NCBI GenBank assembly: GCA_964355675.1
Contig: CAYHEC010000054.1
Coordinates: 1 to 17,242, forward strand
Source: CAMBDS01 sp964355675
GTDB taxonomy: Bacteria; Electryoneota; AABM5-125-24; Hatepunaeales; Hatepunaeaceae
Reading direction: 5' to 3'
Length of the DNA: 17,242 nt
Made by a program: the position numbers and the translations under genes. Positions 14,431 through 17,242 of the stretch are shown here, one piece after another; within the stretch, counting starts at the first letter, position 1; each line of letters starts with the position of its first letter. The notes beneath the pieces are model-generated. The model made no database searches and was not told the origin of the DNA. It worked only from the letters and a program-made list of their open reading frames with translations.

Positions 14431-16023
14431 CTAATACGCTTTCTTAAAAGTTACATTAAAGACAGCAGGGTTGGGATGCAAAACCGTCTTGCCTTCCAGA
14501 AGTTCTTCGATTGTCAGAATTTGGATGCGGGGGAATTTTGTGCCGAACAAGTCCTGTTCGAAATATCCTTCTTGCGCGGCCTTGACACTCATTGGTTTGG
14601 TAATCGCACTCGCAAAACAGACAAAGACACCGATAACAGCTTTCTCGTCAGATACAGCTTTGGCGAACTCTCGGATATCCTCAACATTGGTAGCGCCACT
14701 CTTCACTTCGATTAAAACAATATCTTTTTTATTACCATTACGAGCCATAGTCATATAACCGTCGAAGCCTCTCCGTTCGTCTCTTGAGACGCCATTCATC
14801 ATGAACTCGATCACCCAGTCTTGGAATTTAATTCGTCCCTTGCTTGAACCTGTAGCCAGTTCGTGGGCGGAGGCAATATCTCTTGGAAAACCATTCACTT
14901 CAATATTTGATTTGATCTCTCGGAATTTCTCAGGGTTCTGTTTATATGGCTCCAAAACCCGGTTGTAAATTAGTCTGACAGCAAGGTGTGATATGTCAAC
15001 CCCTATCCAATTACGATTCAACCGTTGAGCGACCGCAACGGCAGTACCGCATCCGCAGAAGAAATCAGCGACAAGATCTCCTTCATGCGTAGATGTTGAG
15101 ATAATTCTCTCTAATAGCGATTCAGGCTTCTGAGTGTTGTATTCCATGCGCTCGCCATACAATCCAGAAAGTGAGGCCACATCGCTCCAAAGGCTATTTA
15201 TACGCGGATCCTCAACCTCATCGAGATATATTTTTCTGCTTGGTCTGCCTTTGGAACTCCAGACTAATTTCCCCGCTTTATCAAGAGCTTCTAATTTCTC
15301 AATCTCCATCATCCAGCCATATTGCGGAGTAAAATTATTATATTCATAAATTAAATTTTTGCGAATTCCAAGCGCTGGATTTCTTTCGATACTGTGCAAT
15401 CTAAATTTTCGACCATCGCCATCCGTGAAGCGATAGAACTTATTAATATATTCTTCAGAGTGATCGCTACGGGGAGCATTAAAAGTGTATTTACCGGATT
15501 TTGTGTAGTAGAGGATCGAATCGGTCACCGCGCCGAATTTTCTTGAGGTTGTATTGTGGGCGCTTGTTCTTTTCCAGACAATTTCGTTCTTAAAATGAAC
15601 AGAACCAAATACTAAATCACAAACTGCTTTCAGGTAATGGCTCATCGTGGGATCACAATGAAGATAAAACGAACCGGTCTTCTTGAGTTTGCGGTGGATA
15701 AGAAAAATTCGCAACGCCATTGTAGAGAGATAGGCAATGCTGCTCTTGGGAAATGTTATCGTGTCAAGGACGTGAAGATACTTCCACAAGTCAAGATTTG
15801 CGCTTTGGATCATCCCCAATTGATCTTGATACTTGACATTGCTCCACGTATCCGCAAATGCCTCCTTCTGAGCCTTGGTATCCTTGAGATCAATCGACTC
15901 GAAGAGCACGTTGTAATTTCTCTTTGAGTTGAAGGGCGGATCGATATAGACGAGGTCGATACTCTCGTCATCAATGGATTCCTGCAAGATGTCGAGACAG
16001 TCGCCGTAAAAAAGTCTGTTCAG
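14431..16023 (-). CDS. DNA methyltransferase fused to a PD-(D/E)XK nuclease-like domain
   Basis: A 530-residue protein from the proposed CTG start; the next candidate, TTG at 15987, would cut off the conserved NRLFYGDCLDIL strand. The methyltransferase part has motif IV DPPF (28-31), a variable region about 160-280 likely to recognise DNA, TQKPESLLERI (297-307) and the AdoMet motif ADFFCGCGTA (319-328). This is the beta-class order seen in N6-adenine and N4-cytosine enzymes. A separate C-terminal domain (about 390-510) contains FDGY...IVLIEVKSG, a D-EVK pattern (Asp421, Glu439, Lys441) as in Mrr-like nucleases, then IGVF, TKPMS and PRIQILTIEELL. It may be a one-chain restriction-modification enzyme; target and activity are unknown. 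It starts nine bases after dus in the same frame, with AGGA seven bases before the CTG. Confidence 0.88.
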   Translation of the reverse strand: MNRLFYGDCLDILQESIDDESIDLVYIDPPFNSKRNYNVLFESIDLKDTKAQKEAFADTWSNVKYQDQLGMIQSANLDLWKYLHVLDTITFPKSSIAYLSTMALRIFLIHRKLKKTGSFYLHCDPTMSHYLKAVCDLVFGSVHFKNEIVWKRTSAHNTTSRKFGAVTDSILYYTKSGKYTFNAPRSDHSEEYINKFYRFTDGDGRKFRLHSIERNPALGIRKNLIYEYNNFTPQYGWMMEIEKLEALDKAGKLVWSSKGRPSRKIYLDEVEDPRINSLWSDVASLSGLYGERMEYNTQKPESLLERIISTSTHEGDLVADFFCGCGTAVAVAQRLNRNWIGVDISHLAVRLIYNRVLEPYKQNPEKFREIKSNIEVNGFPRDIASAHELATGSSKGRIKFQDWVIEFMMNGVSRDERRGFDGYMTMARNGNKKDIVLIEVKSGATNVEDIREFAKAVSDEKAVIGVFVCFASAITKPMSVKAAQEGYFEQDLFGTKFPRIQILTIEELLEGKTVLHPNPAVFNVTFKKAY

Positions 16024-16032
16024 GTACTTTTC

Positions 16033-17022
16033 CTATCCTTCTTCTGTAAAAACAAGTCGATCGCTCGGCGCAATCGGCTTTAGTCCCGTTAAATAGTCCG
16101 GATCGAGAGTGCTTTCGTATGATTTCAGTCTCTCGATGACCTTTTCGGCTGAAATAATCGTCATCAGATCGCTTCTCAGCTTCCCCCCTCCGGGCCATCC
16201 GTGCGAATACCAACCCAAGTGTTTTCTCATCCGGAAAACTGCCATCTTTTCGCCGTAAAATTCGACCATCATTTGTAACTGTTCTAATATAAGGTCGATC
16301 TTGGCAGGAATCAGCGGTTCAGGCGAAATTTTCTCGTGGAATTCTCCGTTTTTTAGATGATCGAACAACCAAGGTCTGCCTTGCGCCCATCTGGCTATCA
16401 TAACCCGGTCGCATCCAGTGCGCGCGATGAGATTCTCGGCGTCCTGATATGAGAAGACATCCCCGTTGCCGACGACCGGCAGATCCGGGACAGCCTCCTT
16501 GACTCTCCTGATTACTTCCCAGTCGGCCGGTGTTCCCTTCGCCTTGCGGACATAACGTCCATGGATTGCAATCAGCGACGCTCCCGCTTCTTTGGCAATC
16601 GCCGCCGCTTGGGGAGCTGTCTCGTCCCCCGGAAAATATCCACTGCGTAGCTTAACCGACACGGGAAGACCAGAGGCGATCTTAACAGCCTCGACGATGC
16701 GCCCGATCAGATCAGGAAATTGCATCAAAGCCCCGCCGCAGCCTTTGGTGACAAATTTCTTCACCGGGCAACCGCAGTTGATGTCGATCATATCTGGCGA
16801 GAAGCGCTGACTTGTCATGGATGCCGCCTCGGCAAGCGATTCGACGGTCGAGCCAAAGAGTTGCAATGCTATCGGACGTTCCGACGGATCGAAACGGCAT
16901 AGTTCGAAACTGCCTTTCCCTTGTCGCCGGAGTCCTTCTGCAGATATGACCTCGGTGTAAAGCAGTCCTGCACCGAAGTTGCGGGCTATTCTGCGAAAAG
17001 GCGAGTCGCTAATTCCAGCCAT
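16033..17022 (-). CDS. dus: tRNA-dihydrouridine synthase
   Basis: FMN-dependent enzyme that reduces uridines in the tRNA D-loop with NADPH. Visible motifs are MAGISDSPFR (1-10), the catalytic-cysteine region INCGCPVKKFVTKGCGGALM (81-100, Cys85), VSVKLRSGY, and the phosphate-binding end LPVVGNGDV...RVMIARWAQGRPWLF (about 182-220). RWAQGRPW is unusual for the family, where GRGALGNPW is common. The first ATG begins inside the first strand: the frame continues upstream as NNWELPRGAILAP directly before MAG, back to a TAA near 17109, with no ATG, GTG or TTG. The real start is therefore probably a rare codon 5' of 17022, or the base sequence contains an error. Confidence 0.92.
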   Translation of the reverse strand: MAGISDSPFRRIARNFGAGLLYTEVISAEGLRRQGKGSFELCRFDPSERPIALQLFGSTVESLAEAASMTSQRFSPDMIDINCGCPVKKFVTKGCGGALMQFPDLIGRIVEAVKIASGLPVSVKLRSGYFPGDETAPQAAAIAKEAGASLIAIHGRYVRKAKGTPADWEVIRRVKEAVPDLPVVGNGDVFSYQDAENLIARTGCDRVMIARWAQGRPWLFDHLKNGEFHEKISPEPLIPAKIDLILEQLQMMVEFYGEKMAVFRMRKHLGWYSHGWPGGGKLRSDLMTIISAEKVIERLKSYESTLDPDYLTGLKPIAPSDRLVFTEEG

Positions 17023-17118
17023 CGGCGCGAGAATTGCGCCACGAGGAAGTTCCCAATTATTGATGAAATATCGGGGTAGGGGTTGATTTTTGGTGTGAGT
17101 CAGTTTATATTACTGGTC

Positions 17119-17181
17119 TTATTTTGTCGCTTCACCGTTGGAGCTATGGTTCCTACGGGGCATTAAAGTTACATGTAGCAT
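17119..17181 (-). CDS. Possible 20-codon leader ORF upstream of dus
   Basis: On the minus strand, AGAGGA four bases before ATG opens a 20-codon frame, MLHVTLMPRRNHSSNGEATK, ending at TAA. The Shine-Dalgarno is better than anything near dus itself. The ORF overlaps an imperfect hairpin at 17135-17158. Short size and no homologue that I recognise make this weak; it could be chance. Confidence 0.2.
   Translation of the reverse strand: MLHVTLMPRRNHSSNGEATK
17135..17158. repeat. Imperfect hairpin upstream of dus
   Basis: CCGTTGGAG (17135-17143) and TTCCTACGG (17150-17158) pair at seven of nine positions around a six-base loop. The flanking 17040-17242 region holds no recognisable gene and no clear promoter. 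Confidence 0.35.
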
Positions 17182-17242
17182 TTCTTCCTCTTGGAGGGCG
17201 GACTTTCAGAGTTCGTTGATTTATTCGCTTGGGACGCCAATT

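Noticed and set aside
15985..16035. dus and methyltransferase as one protein read through the TAG
   Set aside because: They share a frame and only TAG separates the dus end from a few codons before the methyltransferase, but two other genes here end in TAG, so it is a working stop.

Overview
The window reads as a chromosomal piece of an uncultivated bacterium of the FCB group (Fibrobacteres-Chlorobi-Bacteroidetes and allied candidate phyla). Three large secreted proteins end in the PNPFN-type sorting domain used by type IX-like secretion, and a DUF6588-like barrel protein is present. The style (PNPFN domains, beta-propeller/Ig exoproteins, many short palindromic repeats) suggests a Zixibacteria- or KSB1-like lineage. 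That placement is inference; a search with the 16S fragment would settle it. Every gene, including the rRNA, is on the minus strand, so the map is best read from right to left.

Right part (17242 to 11382): a dus tRNA-dihydrouridine synthase is followed in the same frame, nine bases after its stop, by a beta-class DNA methyltransferase fused to a PD-(D/E)XK endonuclease-like domain. Both lack an ordinary start codon upstream of their conserved N-termini. After a perfect 27-bp inverted repeat comes a heat-stress pair, hsp20 and lon, joined by an ATGA overlap. Middle (11381 to 9361): a nested palindromic repeat, a small outer-membrane-barrel-like protein, and a DUF6588-like barrel protein closed by a clear intrinsic terminator.

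Left part (9360 to 1613): three tandem paralogues of about 780 residues, each with a signal peptide, a delta-60/PQQ-like propeller, three Ig-like domains and a C-terminal sorting domain. In all three, one loop of the sorting domain is replaced by a 69-bp (23-codon) palindromic element that is translated in frame and forms two local hairpins plus a long outer inverted repeat. Intergenic palindromes of several families lie before and after these genes, and in two genes the stop codon itself lies inside such a palindrome.

Far left (1612 to 1): about 670 bp of leader/control DNA with four well-spaced sigma70-type promoters in tandem, then the first 60% or so of a 16S rRNA gene cut by the window edge. 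The most unusual feature is the family of double-hairpin palindromic elements that occupies both intergenic DNA and, in frame, the secretion-signal domains.
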